Counted from the first letter of the stretch, positions 8,462-20,293 are shown. The stretch is DNA of 64,000 bases from Aulostomus chinensis (GCA_037954235.1 JBBMOA010000007.1:67501-131500), one strand, 5' to 3'. Made by a program: numbers and translations. The notes: generated from the letters alone by a model not told the origin.

Positions 8462-9160
8462 GTGCACCACTTTCAGTGGGGTGGTACTCTTACCTTATAC
8501 ATCTGGTGCAAAAATGGCACAGCATTTGATAAAAAGAACATGGTGTCAACAGTAAAGTATGGTGGGGGCAGTGTGATGGTCTGGGGCTGCTTCGCTGCCT
8601 CAGGACCAGGACAACTTGCTGTGATTGAAGGAAAAATGAATTCTGCTTTTTACCAGAAGATCTTGAAGGAGAACGTCTGGCCATCAGTTTGTGCCCTCAA
8701 ACTCAAGCGCTCTTGGATCATGCAGCATGACAACGATCCAAAACACACCAGCAAGTCCACCTCCGAATGGCTAAAAAAAAACAAGATTAAGGTTTTGGAG
8801 TGGCCAAGTCAAAGTCCAGCTTTAAATCCAATTGATATGCTGTGGTGTGACCTTAAACGGGCAGTTCATGCCAGAAAACCCTCCAATATGGCAGAGTTGA
8901 AACAGTTCTGCAAAGAAGAGTGGGCCAAAATTCCTCCACAGTGGTATGAAAGACTCATCAACAATTATCGCAAATGCTTGATTTCAGTTATTGCTGTAAA
9001 GGTGGCACAACTTGCTACTAGGTTTAGGGGGCAATTACTTTTTCACATAGGGCCAGATAGGTTTGGATTTTTTTTGTGCCTTAATAAATTGAATCATCAT
9101 TTAGAAACTGCATTTTGTATTTCCTTGGGTTGTCTCTGTGCGATATCAAAATTGGTTTGA
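8462..9160 (+). pseudogene. Tc1/mariner transposase, 3' part
   Basis: C-terminal half of a Tc1-like DDE transposase: VKYGGGSVMVWGCFA, the second catalytic Asp in QHDNDPKHTS, and NPIDMLW where the family has NPIExLW, so the third acidic residue is Asp instead of Glu. The DNA-binding domain and the first catalytic Asp are missing. With the right-hand inverted repeat just downstream, this is a 5'-truncated, dead copy. The open frame runs past the natural end of the protein. Confidence 0.85.
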
Positions 9161-9212
9161 TGAGCTGAAACCTTTGCGAGTGCTAAATATGCAAAAAACA
9201 CAAATCAGGAAG

Positions 9213-9240
9213 GGGGCAAATACTTTTTCACGGCACTGTA
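9213..9240 (+). mobile_element. Right terminal inverted repeat of the Tc1 element, with TA
   Basis: Reads inward as CAGTGCCGTGAAAAAGTATT, the typical fish Tc1 terminus, followed by the TA target dinucleotide at 9239-9240. No left repeat was found upstream. Confidence 0.75.
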
Positions 9241-9771
9241 TACTGGGTCAGTGATCGAACATAATGTCAACTGTAGCTGCAGATTAATTGTAATTAAAAA
9301 TAGACTATTGATTTGGATTTTTTGAAAGACATAAACACAATATTGTATTATGTTTGTCATTTTACAGGGGCTTTTTTGTTTAGTTTCCTGATAAGGTTTT
9401 GTGTTTTGCACTTCACTGCCACTATATTCAATAACCACAGTACTGCTTTACTCATGGTTCCCACGCAGTCTTAAAAAGTCTTACATTTTGGTAGTCGGTC
9501 TTAAAAATGAGGTGCCAAGTCTTAAATTGACATTACATTAGATCTATCGTGTTTAAAAAAAAAAAAAAAAAGGTTCCCACAGGAATGTCCAACAATTAAA
9601 TCAGTTTGACCACATAAACGAAAAATTATTCAAAGGTGGAACCAATGACATGAGAAATCCGAACGCTGCATATCACACTTGTGTGGTCTGAATTCTGTGT
9701 TTCACAGAAAGTCAACCAGGTTAAATGTGGTGGATGCACATGCATGTGGTGAGTCTGATCAGATATCAAAA

Positions 9772-10035
9772 ATGGGCAAGTGCCGATTCAATGATCCATG
9801 GCTGGACAAAAAAGGATTTAAATGCTGGCTGAAAAGAGTTACTGGAAATCCACATGCACCAAATGTTCAAGTGGGAACATTAGGGATAAAGGCTCTGCAG
9901 TTGCACGCAAAGTCCGGTAAACATGAGACACAAGTAAGAGAGCTGCATCAAGCCAGATATCTGACATCTCCAGCGGACCCATCACCTGCTGCTATGCCTC
10001 GAGCTCCTCCAGCGACCCAGGTCTCCACTACCGCT
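9772..10035 (+). pseudogene. hAT transposase N-terminal fragment
   Basis: Starts MGKCRFNDPWLDKKGFKCWL and continues to HAKSGKHETQ, resembling the N-terminal BED-like zinc finger of a fish hAT family. The cysteine pair usually found in the middle is absent, and the frame is cut by the SINE. Confidence 0.6.
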
Positions 10036-10054
10036 GCCCAGGTTCCCAGTACCA

Positions 10055-10442
10055 TCCATCCATCGCCATCTTCTGCCTATTCCTTACTAGTAAGGGTCGC
10101 GGGGGGGGGGGGGCTGGAGCCTATCCCAGCATCTACGGGCAAGAGGCGGGGTTCACCCTGGACAGATCGCCAGTCCATCGCAGGGCCAACATACAGAGAC
10201 GAACAACCATTCACACTCACATTCATACCTACGGTCAATTTAGAGAATCCAATCAGCCTAGTCCCCAATTGCATGTCTTTGGACTGTGGGAGGAAGCCGG
10301 AGTACCCGGAGAGAACCCACGCAGGCACGGGGAGAACATGCAAACTCCACACAGAAAGATCCCGCGTCCGAGCCGGGACTCGAAACAGAAACCTTCTTGC
10401 TGTGAGGCCACAGTGCTGACCACTGCACCACTGTGCAGCCCT
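10055..10442 (-). mobile_element. tRNA-derived SINE, full length, 10-bp TSD
   Basis: On the minus strand it begins with a tRNA-like head (box A in GTGGTCAGCACTG, box B near the tRNA T-arm), followed by the conserved body, and ends at a CCATCCAT-type tail. Direct repeats CCCAGTACCA flank it at 10045-10054 and 10443-10452. It lies inside the hAT element and carries the palindrome CCTTACTAGTAAGG at 10082-10095. Confidence 0.85.
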
Positions 10443-10770
10443 CCCAGTACCACAATACAACATATGTCACTGATATGCACACTAATCCTTACATGCTAAT
10501 TTTTCACTATTTTAAATATATTATTATTTATATATTTTTTTTACTTTTCTATTCACTCCCCTACTCCAATTGCATTCTCTGTAGGGAAGGAGTGTGGTAG
10601 TGTTCATTTTTCAATGCCGATATAAATGGTGAAATTGAGAATTCTGTATCTGTCTTTTTTCAAATTAGTCGGTGCTGCCATGCATCATAGGAGATTATTT
10701 TTTCATGTATAGATCTACTTGGTTCAGCACCACAACAAGCATTTTGTGTGTTGGGAAGCACATCCCACGA

Positions 10771-11204
10771 TGTCACGATCCCTGTCTCGTGCTTCCTGTT
10801 TTATTTTGTAGTCAAGTCCTGTCTTCCTGACCTCCCTCCTGTGATTAACTTATGTGTCTCACCTGGGTGATTGCACCACCTGTGTCGTGTTTTCCCTCAT
10901 GTATTTAACTTCTGTGTTTTCCTTGTTTCAGTGCTGGTCCATTGTTGTGTGTCACGTTGTTGCGCTTCTGCGTCTTGTCGTTCACTTAGATGAGTGTATA
11001 TCACTAACTGTGCTTCTCAAGTATCAGTCTCAAGTCAGGTCATCAGTCTCAAGTACAGACGTCAAGTCTCCAGCCTCACGTCAAGTCTCCAAGTTTCCCC
11101 GTCTCAAGTTTCTCCGTTATCAGTAAACCTCTTTTGTGCATGATCCTACTGCCTGCACTTTGGTTCTACTTCCCCACTTCCCCCCTCAACCACTACTCGT
11201 GACA
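10771..11204 (+). mobile_element. Solo LTR (Ty3/gypsy-like), 5-bp TSD
   Basis: Runs from TGTCACG to CGTGACA, a 7-bp inverted terminus, and is flanked by CACGA at 10766-10770 and 11205-11209. The 434-bp length, 5-bp duplication and lack of internal sequence indicate a solo LTR left by recombination. It sits inside the hAT element. Confidence 0.85.
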
Positions 11205-11329
11205 CACGATTCCATTGATGACCAAAAGCTATCACATGGTGTCGCGAATGGGTCTACAATTTCATTCAAAAAGTCTTAAAAAGGTCTTAAATTTGACTTC
11301 TTGGAACTTGTAGGAACCCTATTTACTAA

Positions 11330-11639
11330 AGGTGTTCAAAATGTGTTCCTTTGTGCATTTCTTAAAGGGCAACAAGAAGAGCCAGGAATTTGAAATTTCC
11401 AATGTTCCACCTTTTTTGCATTTTTTTCAATTGTTCCAGTTTTCCACCTTTTGTTTGAATTTTGTTTTGCTCAGCCTTTTTGAACCTGGTTAAAGAATAA
11501 AAATCTTTATCTTCAACTGTTCACCATTGTTTCTTGAGTCTGAAAATTTCTTCCATTCTTCAGTAGGTGGGCAGGCTAAACAAGGTCATAGATTGTGGAC
11601 CAGTTATGGGTAAATCTGAGAGCTAACTGTGGTTCCCAT
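11330..11639. other. Unassigned T-rich stretch
   Basis: Nothing recognised beyond an AATAAAAATC near 11495 that could be a polyadenylation signal. Confidence 0.3.
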
Positions 11640-12150
11640 TTGGGTGAGTTCTAATGTATTTGGTCAACTCTTGGGTTGACATGTAGCATTTTAACTAGAC
11701 TATTGGTCATATGAGAAACAAGTGTGGACCACCCAAGTGCCATTATTGGTAAGTGGGCCAGAATAAAAATGCTAAGTGGCCCACATTTGGGTTATTGTTG
11801 GTTTATTGGGTTTTTTCATTACTGATATCTGACAGTGGAATTGATCGGGCTTGGTTGTGGTCCACATCTGGCAAACAGGAACACAGCACCTACAACCCAT
11901 CATTCAATGCAGTATGTGGGCCGGATTACAATGTAGAGTGTGAGCCAGAATAAAAACATACAGTGACCCACATTTGGGTGAGTGCTGGGATATTTGGTCT
12001 GTTTGTGGTTGACATCTGGCAATGTCATGGCTTGGTTGTGCCCCACCTCTGGCAAACAGGAGTGGAGCACCCAAGTGCCATAATTACATACGGTATATGG
12101 GCCGGATGAAGTCAAAGTGTGGCCCAGATATGGGCCAGAAGAATTTTGCT
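11640..12150. repeat. Satellite-like tandem repeat, period about 185 bp
   Basis: Recurring blocks: GACCCACATTTGGGT-type at about 11780 and 11965, and CTTGGTTGTG...CTGGCAAACAGGA at about 11850 and 12030. This makes about 2.5 diverged units with alternating GTGGGCC motifs. Confidence 0.65.
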
Positions 12151-12413
12151 ATCTTGGAGTGATTCTTAACCATAGGCCCATGGTCCAGACTTGGGCCACC
12201 AGTGCCACCTAGAGGGCTGCGAAAAAATTCTTTTTTGCACCTGTGGGCCACAGGGCTGCGAAGGTTATCTACTGAAAACAGAGATATCCATGAGATACCC
12301 AGTTACAATGCAGTTTTTGGGCACATGGTGGGGGTAATGCATCAGTGCTTGCTTAATAAGCGCCAATATAAGAGAAGACTGTCTTCTTCTGTACATGCCC
12401 TGCAGCAAAAATT

Positions 12414-12791
12414 ATGAAGTTTTTAAAAAAAAATGAAGATGAACATTGTGCCGACACACCCCAAAAGACTAAATTTTTGCATCAATACAATCCCAACTTC
12501 ATCACGTTAGAGTTTGTAAATAGAGATAGCCCTCTCTCCACACACTGGGCCCCCTGCACTGCTTCGCTAACGCTGTCCAGAAAAGCACGAAAGCCCTCAA
12601 ATCTACAGCTGCATCTAGAGACCAAGCATCCAACACTTGTGGGAAAGCTGGTAGATTTTTTTAAGAGAAAGAAAAATGGGCCGCAGACACGGAAAAGGTC
12701 TGTCATGTCACTGACTGGCAACACTAAATGTGCACTGAAAGACAGCTACCTTGTCTTGATGTGTGTGTGTGCAGGTTTACAAACACGTTGA
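12414..12791 (+). pseudogene. ZBED5/SCAND3-like hAT fragment
   Basis: The segment KFLHQYNPNFITLEF ... LQLHLETKHPTL ... DFFKRK resembles the N-terminal BED zinc finger of the domesticated-type hAT family (ZBED5, SCAND3 and relatives). The Cys pair is degraded and no catalytic domain follows. Confidence 0.5.
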
Positions 12792-12836
12792 ATAAAAGTA
12801 TTTGTGATCCCATTTTATCATTTCTTTTTATGGATA

Positions 12837-13152
12837 TGTTTGAAGTTGGCACGATGCGTATTTTCAGTTGGGGAAGCAGAAGGCTGAATGAACAAAGGTG
12901 AGCGGGGCAGGCAGGCCAGGATAGCAGACAACAAGCAGGGAGCGCACCAAGCTATGCAGAGCAGAGACAACACTCTGACAAGGAGTAGGTGAAGAGGTGG
13001 GATTTAAATATAGGACTGGTGATGAAGTGATTGCAGGCAGGTGTGTAGATGGATCCAGGAGCAGAGGAGCAGGAAGACATCCATATATGGTCACAGGAAT
13101 CTGCTGGCTTAGCAGGCACACAGAAAGACTATGGCCTGACTGGGGCTATGAC
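12837..13152 (-). mobile_element. Possible LTR on minus strand
   Basis: On the minus strand it starts TGTCATAG after a G-rich, polypurine-like tract (GGTGGGGG) and ends CAAACA, with a TATTTAAAT box inside. It looks like a gypsy 3' LTR with internal remnant to its right, but no matching second LTR or TSD was found. Confidence 0.35.
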
Positions 13153-13845
13153 AGTGTGCTGGCCCCCACCTTTATCCAACCTTGCCACCATGACCCTGGA
13201 GGTGAACACGGAGGTGGGGGCACTCCTTGGTGTACTCAGGATCCCAGGAAAAGTACAGGGCCAACAGCTTACCATGGATGACAATAACACTGAAATGAAA
13301 GGGCCCCCCTGCGAAAGGGCAACTTCCTTGCCAATGTGTTGACCTCTGTGTCATGCGTTGACATCATCCAGAATGTAGATTTTGTGGATTACAACCACTT
13401 TTGCCAGCCCCTCATTGAAATCAGCATGGAGATAATGTCCCAGGTACAAAATGCAGATCTTCAGAAGATTTATACTCCCCAAAATCCTGACAATGTTGAT
13501 TTGGAGGTTGCACCAGGTCATTCCCTTCAAGCTGACTCCGCAACCTAACCCAGATCGACACACCCCTCCTGCAGAAACGGATGAAGAGTACTGCAAGCCT
13601 TAGGAGGATGTTCAGGCTGTGGAGAACAGGGATGACCTGCAATCCCCTGCACAGACCCAGGCCATGTGCCTAACTGCAACCATCAGCAAGATGTGGACAG
13701 AGCTTGTGGAGTATAGATACAGAAAAAAAACACACCAGAAGTCAATGTTACAGTTTGAACAGGGGCAGAACAGCCAGTGCACAATAATCTCAAAAGACAT
13801 CCTGCCTACGAAGATTGGATCTGCTTTTGTTTTAAAATGTTTTAT
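13153..13845. other. Unassigned, possibly internal remnant of an LTR element
   Basis: Open frames exist on both strands, but none shows a motif that could be named. Confidence 0.3.
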
Positions 13846-13852
13846 TTATATA

Positions 13853-13897
<45 letters not shown>
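13846..13897. repeat. (AT)n microsatellite
   Basis: Nearly pure TA dinucleotide run. Confidence 0.95.
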
Positions 13898-13898
<1 letters not shown>

Positions 13899-16059
13899 CA
13901 CAGGAATTAATATCAAGGTAAATGTGCAATTGTAAATTTAAAAAGCATTTTATGTTAGTTTATAGCTTTCTATTAAAGTCAATGGGACAAAAAATGTCAA
14001 ATACCTCCTATTAATCACAAAGGCATAAAAGTAAGGTGAGTCAATCGTAATATTAATTAATCACATAGACAACTATATTTTAAGCCAGAAATTGACTTTA
14101 AGAGTGAACATCAAATTAAAAAGCATAGTGGTGAAACACCAGTGTTCAAGTTCCTGTATCTTAACATGCCATCGCTGATTATCAATTATAATCCATGGGA
14201 CTTTTTCACAAAAGCTAAATGTATTTTTTGAATTCAGAAGATGCTCTCTTGCCCTGAGTATTCTCTGCTACAGTCATCATCATCAAAGCCCCTGTGCATG
14301 TGCGCTGGAATACTTTGGTCCACATTGCCTTCCTGGAGGAGGAGTCTGTTGGCCTGCCCCATGCCTGCCTGGGTTCCATCCAAGTTCACTAAAATACAAA
14401 GAGTTGGTTTTTTTTTTAAATACCTGTATACGAAGAATCAGAATAAATCATAAAGAAAAGGCATTTTGTGCATTTCATCTCCAATAATATTTGTAAACAT
14501 ATGTATTTGTTTTTTTAAAGTACACATATATTACATCTACTATTAGCCTAACCCCAACACTACTTAAACATGATGATGCATCACTATTTTGAATGAAAGA
14601 AAAATAACATCTTTGTTTACACGTTATCATTAACAATATCATCCATCTGTCCATACATCCAAACAGCCATCCATTTTCTATACAGCTTATCCTTTAAGGG
14701 TCGGGCGGCTGAAGCCTATCCCAGCTTACATTGGGTGAGAGGCAGGCTACACCCTAGATGGGTCACCAGTCCGTTGCAGTGCCCACCCCCACCCCCATCA
14801 ATATATTATTATTATTAATATCCCATTTTGTAATGACTGTATGTGTTTATGAAAAACAATCTTGATTCCATTAGTTCATGAAGTATCATGTTCATCTTAT
14901 CCACGAGAGAGGATAAGATTGTGTGGATCAGGGGAAATAAAGAAAGCGAAATCTTTCCAGCTGACAAACATTAAAATGAACAATACCTCAATATGAATGG
15001 ATTATATAGACATAATGTCAAGGACTTATAAGGATGGGTTGTAAGAATTGGCCTTTGATAAGACTGATCCTAATTACTGTTTCTTTATTAATTCTAGTCT
15101 TTTGAACTGAGTGTATGTTGTGCCACTGAAGTTACAATAACTTTGTATTAGGAAGCCAAGTGATTGTTTTTTTTATTCCTTTTCACAATGAACTTATCAT
15201 TTAACTCCTGCAATTAAAAAAATTATAGCAACTAAAACATCAAAAAAAAATTAAAAACCATCTGTGAACCACCCTCTGATTTTGTTCAGTTTAACCCATT
15301 GCTGATGTTTTGTTAAACGTGCTTAACAAGTTGGGAGATAAACTATGAACTAGTAAATGACTGGCCAACTTTGCCATCCTGCTTATCTTACATTAGCTAA
15401 CTGGTCACATCAAACTGAGAAGTGAAAGGGGAACATTTGCAAAGTAGCACAAAAAGGTCACTATTTTAAAGGTTCAATATCTAACAATTGTGCATTCATT
15501 TCTAGTTTCCTTTGTTTGGTCATATTGTAGTGCATTACCTCTTTCACATTTTGACCTTTTGCCCTGTTGATGTTACTTAATTAAGATGGTTATACAAAGT
15601 CAACACTCCCTTCATGTGTTTCAAATTACAAGGCCTTATTGCTCAATTGGACAGAAACTTATTTCCTAGCAAGGCAGTTTTGTAGATGGATATATTTATT
15701 GTCATTCAAAATCCACACAAAGTGTGCATAAGAAAAAAAATAGCAAAGGCTCTCATAATTTTAAAAAAAGTGCTGTAAAACAGTGTACTTTACTGAGCTA
15801 AAGTGTTAAAACTGAATAATAGGTCTCAAAATAGTCTTAATAAGGATCATAAACTGAAAAATGGCATTGCACTAGTGCCCATAATTTAGCATCTGTTCTC
15901 CAGTATGTGTGCCCCAGACAGACCACTGTGACATAGTGTGTAGTAGGGTTATTTTGAGTTTAAGAGTCTCTGATGGCACGGGGGATAAACCTGTTAGGGA
16001 ACCTGGCTTACCTGCATGTAACCCGGTGGTATTTTCTGCTATATGTATTATATGAATGA
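13898..16059. other. AT-rich sequence without recognised genes
   Basis: No coding signal or clear transposon protein. One SINE remnant lies within it at 14643-14790. Confidence 0.5.
14643..14790 (-). mobile_element. SINE remnant
   Basis: Tail-side part of the tRNA-derived SINE family: CCATCCATTTTCTATAC, then CTATCCCAGC and GGGTCACCAGTCC-like blocks. The head is missing. Confidence 0.65.
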
Positions 16060-16062
16060 CTC

Positions 16063-18270
16063 CTCTTGGAACCGTCACCTTATCGTGGTGGAGGAGTTTG
16101 AGTGCCCTGGTGACCCTAAGAGCTATGCTGTCGGGGGCATTTTGCCCCTGGTAGGGTCACCCAAGGCAAACTGGTTCTAGGCGAAGGGCCAGACGTCGCC
16201 AAGGCAGTTTAGCAACTCCGCGGTGGCAGAGCTCCGGGGGTGGATGAGATCCGCCCTGGGTATCTCAAGGCTCTGGATGTTGTGGGGCTTTCCTGGTTGA
16301 CACGTCTCTGCAACATTGCGTGGACATCGGGGCGGTGCCTTTGGAGTGGCAGACCGTGGTGGTGGTCCCCGTCTTTAAGAAACGGGACCAGAGGGTGTGT
16401 TCCAACTTCGGGGATCACACTCCTCAGCCTCCCTGATAAGGTCTATGACAGGGTAGTGGAGAGGAGGGTCAGGGCTATAGTCGAACCTCAGATTGAGGAG
16501 GCCGTGGAACCATGGATCAGCTCTTCACCCTCGCTAGGGTATTGGAGGAGGCATGGGAGTTTGCCCAACCAGTGCACATGTGTTTCGTGGATCTGGAGAA
16601 GGCTTACAACCATGTTCCCAGGAGCACCCTGTGGGGGGTACTCCGGGGGTATGGGGTGGATGGCCCTTTACAAAGGGCCATTTGTTGTCATTCTACTGGA
16701 GGAGAGAGAGTCTGGTCTGTGTTGCCGGCAGTAAGTTGGACTTGTTCCCAGTGAGGGTTGGACTCCGCCAAGGCTGCCCTTTGTCACCAGTTCTGTTCAT
16801 AACCTTTATGGACAGAATTTTTAGCGCAGCCGGGTGGTGGAGGGGGTTGACTTCGGTGGTGGGAGGGTGTCGTCTCTGCTGTTTGCGGATGACGTAGTCC
16901 TCTTAGCGCCATTGGGCCACAACCTCCACCTCTTGCTGGGACAGTTTGCAGCCGAATGTGAAGCGGCTGGGATGAGAATCAGCACCTCCAAGTCTGAGGC
17001 CATGGTCCTCAGCCAGAAAAGGGTGGTTTGCCCACTCCAGGTCGGGGGGAGGTCCTACCTCAGGTGGAGGAGTTTAAGTATCTCTGGGTCTTGTTCACGA
17101 GTGAGGGTAGGATGGAGCGGGAGATTGACAGGCGGATTGGGGCAGCGTCCGCAGTGATGCGGGTGCTAAACCAGTCCGTTGTGGTGAAGAAGGAGCTAAG
17201 CCAGAAGGCGAGGCTCTCGATTTACCTGTCAATCTACGTTCCAACCCTGACCTGTGGTCATGAGCTCTGGGTAATGACCGAAAGAACAAGATTGCAAACA
17301 CAAGCGGCCAAATTGAGTTTCCTCCTCAGGGAGGCTGGGCTCTCCCTTAAGCCTGATTTATGCTTCTGCGTCGTGGCGACGCCGTACCTGCGCCGTACCT
17401 ACGCCGTACCTACGCCGTACCTACGCCGTCAACGCAGACCCCTACGCCGTAGCCCGACGTGCACCTCCAAAAAATCCTGACTACGCGTCACGTCGACGCG
17501 TAGTGACGTGAACGTCAACGGACTGTGATTGGTCCGCTCACACGACGTTTCCAGTTCAGCACAACAACACCGCCATTTTTAAAGTTTCTGTGGTGAGAGC
17601 AACACGCAAAAATAAAAATGGACCAAGCCGAAGAAAGAGTTATCGAGGAGGTTCGCAGGTATGACCACCTTTACAACTTCCATCGTTGTCTCTGTCTCTG
17701 ACCCATGTGCTATGACCGGAAGAAAACTAAGGAATTCGACAAGAGTCCCCAAAAACCATATGAAGATAAAGCCACACCCCTCTAGTGGCTTGGCGGTGAA
17801 TTACAGAGCAACGCGTTCCCTCGACGCAGAACTATAAATGCACAATGACGACGTAGGGGCTACGGCGTAGGTACGGCGTCGCCACGACGCAGAAGCATAA
17901 ATCAGGCTTTAGAGACAGGGTGAGAAGCTCAGTCCTTCAGGAGGGACTCAGAGTAGAGCTGCTGCTCCTCCATGTAGAGGAGTCAGTGGAAGTGGTTCAG
18001 GCATCTGGTGAGGATGCCTCCTGGACGCCTCACTCGGGTGGTATTCCAGGCATGCCCAACTGGGAGGAGGCCCCGAGGTCGACCCAGGACACGCTGGAGG
18101 GATTATATCTCTCGGCTTGCCTGGGAACGCCTCGGGATTCCCCCGGAAAAGCTGGTGGAAGTGACTGGGGAGAGGACAGTCTGAGATTCCTTGCTGAGGC
18201 TGCTGCCCCCACGACCTGGACCCACCGGATAAAGCAGAGGACGAAGACGATGACGATTGGATTAAATTAA
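16063..18270 (+). pseudogene. LINE with APE/RT architecture, degenerate, split by a MITE
   Basis: RT motifs occur in several frames: DKVYDRVVERRVRAIVEPQ, FVDLEKAYNHVP, RQGCPLSPVLF, LLFADDVVLLAP, then YLWVLFTSEGRMEREIDRRIGAAS, and HELWVMTERTR in the C-terminal region. The characteristic 5' segment GTCACCTTATCGTGGTGGAG is at about 16073. The ORF is broken by frameshifts and by the MITE at 17350-17908, after which the protein resumes as RDRVRSSVLQEGLRVELLLL. This is a common teleost LINE family; I cannot name the clade with confidence. Confidence 0.75.
17350..17908. mobile_element. PIF/Harbinger MITE with long TIRs and TTA target duplication
   Basis: Both ends begin AGCCTGATTTATGCTTCTGC read inward, and the match continues for about 45 bp. 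TTA flanks both sides (17347-17349, 17909-17911), matching the TWA duplication of Harbinger elements. Removing the element and one TTA restores the LINE reading ...SL-RDR. Inside, the frame from ATG 17618 gives EERVIEEVRRYDHLYNF, the start of a MADF domain, so it descends by internal deletion from an autonomous Harbinger. Confidence 0.85.
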
Positions 18271-18304
18271 ACATTAAACACACATATATTTGTATGTATA
18301 TCTA

Positions 18305-18347
<43 letters not shown>

Positions 18348-18469
18348 ATCATAGGCAGGTCGATACGGTGTGTTGCGTCATTATGTCGCTCACGCTGTCA
18401 GGTTGACGATTGGATTAAATTAAACATTAAACACACATATATTTGTATGTATATCTATCTATCTATCTA

Positions 18470-18544
<75 letters not shown>

Positions 18545-18595
18545 TAGGCAGGTCGATACGGTGTGTTGCGTCATTATGTCGCTCACGCTGTCAGG
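18251..18595. repeat. Tandem duplication containing an (AT)n microsatellite
   Basis: The unit starting TGACGATTGGATTAAATTAA and ending GCTCACGCTGTCAGGT occurs at 18251-18403 and again at 18404-18595. The two units differ mainly in the length of their ATCT/AT tract (about 50 versus 90 bp). Confidence 0.9.
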
Positions 18596-18762
18596 TTACA
18601 GTGGGACTAATCCCGTAGTTAATAAAGTAAGTGCGGAAGTAGCCGTGGTGGGCAGAGCGAGAGGGAAGACACGCGAGCGAAACGCCGTCGCTGCATGTTC
18701 GGGCTCTCGCGTTTACAAAATTGATTGATTTTGCGATATAGTAATGTCGTGTGGTTCTACAG

Positions 18763-18831
18763 GAGTGGGAGCCGACTGCCAGAGCTGCCGAGCTTCGACA
18801 GAGCCATGCGATTGTTACTGTTACCAGATTG
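18763..18831 (+). other. Possible coding exon (speculative)
   Basis: Acceptor CTACAG and donor GTGAGT bound a 69-nt open block in locally CpG-rich DNA. A second block with acceptor GTGCAG begins at 19052 and would continue the frame to a TGA near 19108. No family is recognised, and chance splice motifs are plausible. Confidence 0.2.
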
Positions 18832-19139
18832 GTGAGTCGCGCCGTCGCGCTTTCATTGCACCATTAGGGTTAGCCTAGCCACTGCCACTTTGTTCAACTG
18901 TCGTAGTACAGGTTTTAATGTTCTGTGTGTATGTTTAATTGTGATTATTGGATCCATGTAATGGTAATGCTAACACAGCCTGTGTGTAGCCTGTGGTTTG
19001 TGATTTATTTGATGAGTACACACTCGATAATTGGGCCTGTTTCTTGTGCAGGCCAGGTTGATGGCGAGCTACAGAGCCTGTCACCGAGACAGAGCCCCAA
19101 GATTTTGAATGAAACAGAGCCAAAAGATTTTGGATGAAG

Positions 19140-19225
19140 GGGCTGGACCTCCACCACTCTGGCCAGGCTGGTAGGAGGCTCTGCTCCTGTGAGCAGCCAA
19201 CTCTTTTGCTGTCCTCTCCTCTTTT

Positions 19226-19261
<36 letters not shown>

Positions 19262-20260
19262 CCAGCTCCCCATCTACACAATCACCCCTCCCACACTCCA
19301 AGTGGGACCTCCAAGTCAGAGACCAGGACAATCAGTGCACTGTGGAACGCTTCTTACACTATATTGGTCTAAAGTGTGTATATATTGTAAATATTTATTA
19401 ATGGCCATATTTTTTCATCCAGGTAATACTGTCACTGTCTAATATTTATGTATACACAATTATAAAGTACAGTGCCACTTGAACGTCTTTGTGTTCAGTC
19501 TTAGCATTCTCCACTCCTTGAGGGAAGAATGATCTTCTGAGCCCAGCCAATTCTTAATTCCTTTTTCCTCGTATTTTGTGACCTCTTATTTAGGCACCGG
19601 GTACATGCAGCTGTGAGATATTGGCAGAAATGTCTCGAAAATTAGTTAAGCCTGCCTCTCTTTCACATCATAAAACACAAACCCCTTGATTAAACTGGTG
19701 AATTAAAATTAGACAGGTTTCAGGTAATTTCAGAGTCCAGGCTGCTGTACTTTGTTGAAGTTGGTAGATTTTCAGGAGGTCTTGTGAGTGCTGAGACTTG
19801 AAACTCATGCTTTCATTTTCCAATCATACTATGGTGTTGTAAAGCTATTTTATAAATATACATTTGCTCTTGGTTTAACTTCAACAGTGGCTGGCAACCT
19901 TCTTTCATTTTAGGCTACATAATCACACACAGTCACACAACATTTCATATACTGGGACTTGCTCTAGGCTGCAATTGTTTTTACATTTTCTTAAATTTTC
20001 TCTGTACAATTTTTTTATAAGGGTGTTTTATATTTTTCTCAATAGTTTTATTTACATTTCTGTGCTATTTATTTGTGTGCCTTTTCAGCTGGAAGTCTGC
20101 AAAATTCCATTATGTTCTCATCATGACAATAAAGATTCTTTGACTTGATTTGATAATTTCTTCAATTAAAATCTTGAATAGATGGAACAGACAGATTAGT
20201 GGGTTATCTGCTTACTCAAAGACAGCTTCTGCAGCAGAGGCCAAACTAGCCGCAGCGGCT
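19140..20260. other. Intergenic; (CA)n and a polyadenylation-like motif
   Basis: (CA)n lies at 19227-19258. An ACAATAAAGATTCTTTGACT motif lies near 20130 and resembles the 3' end of a transcript or LINE. Nothing else is recognised. Confidence 0.45.
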
Positions 20261-20293
20261 AATGAGCAGGCCTTATCTGCGCTGGCTGAGTAG

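Larger units (their letters stand above)
9455..11321. mobile_element. hAT-type element with 8-bp target duplication, carrying two nested insertions
   Basis: Ends are TGGTTCCCACG on the left and, read inward, TAGGGTTCCTACAAG on the right. Both are followed by subterminal AGTCTTAAAAAG-like motifs. The flanks TTTACTCA (9447-9454) and TTTACTAA (11322-11329) match at 7 of 8 positions, the duplication length of hAT elements. Inside lie a decayed transposase start, a SINE and a solo LTR. Confidence 0.7.

Noticed and set aside
8037..8555. 172-codon open frame before the Tc1 fragment
   Set aside because: No motif, crosses a G11 run and repeat-like sequence; most likely chance.
10253..10482. Overlapping minus- and plus-strand ORFs
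   Set aside because: They are translations of the SINE body, seen again at the other SINE copies.
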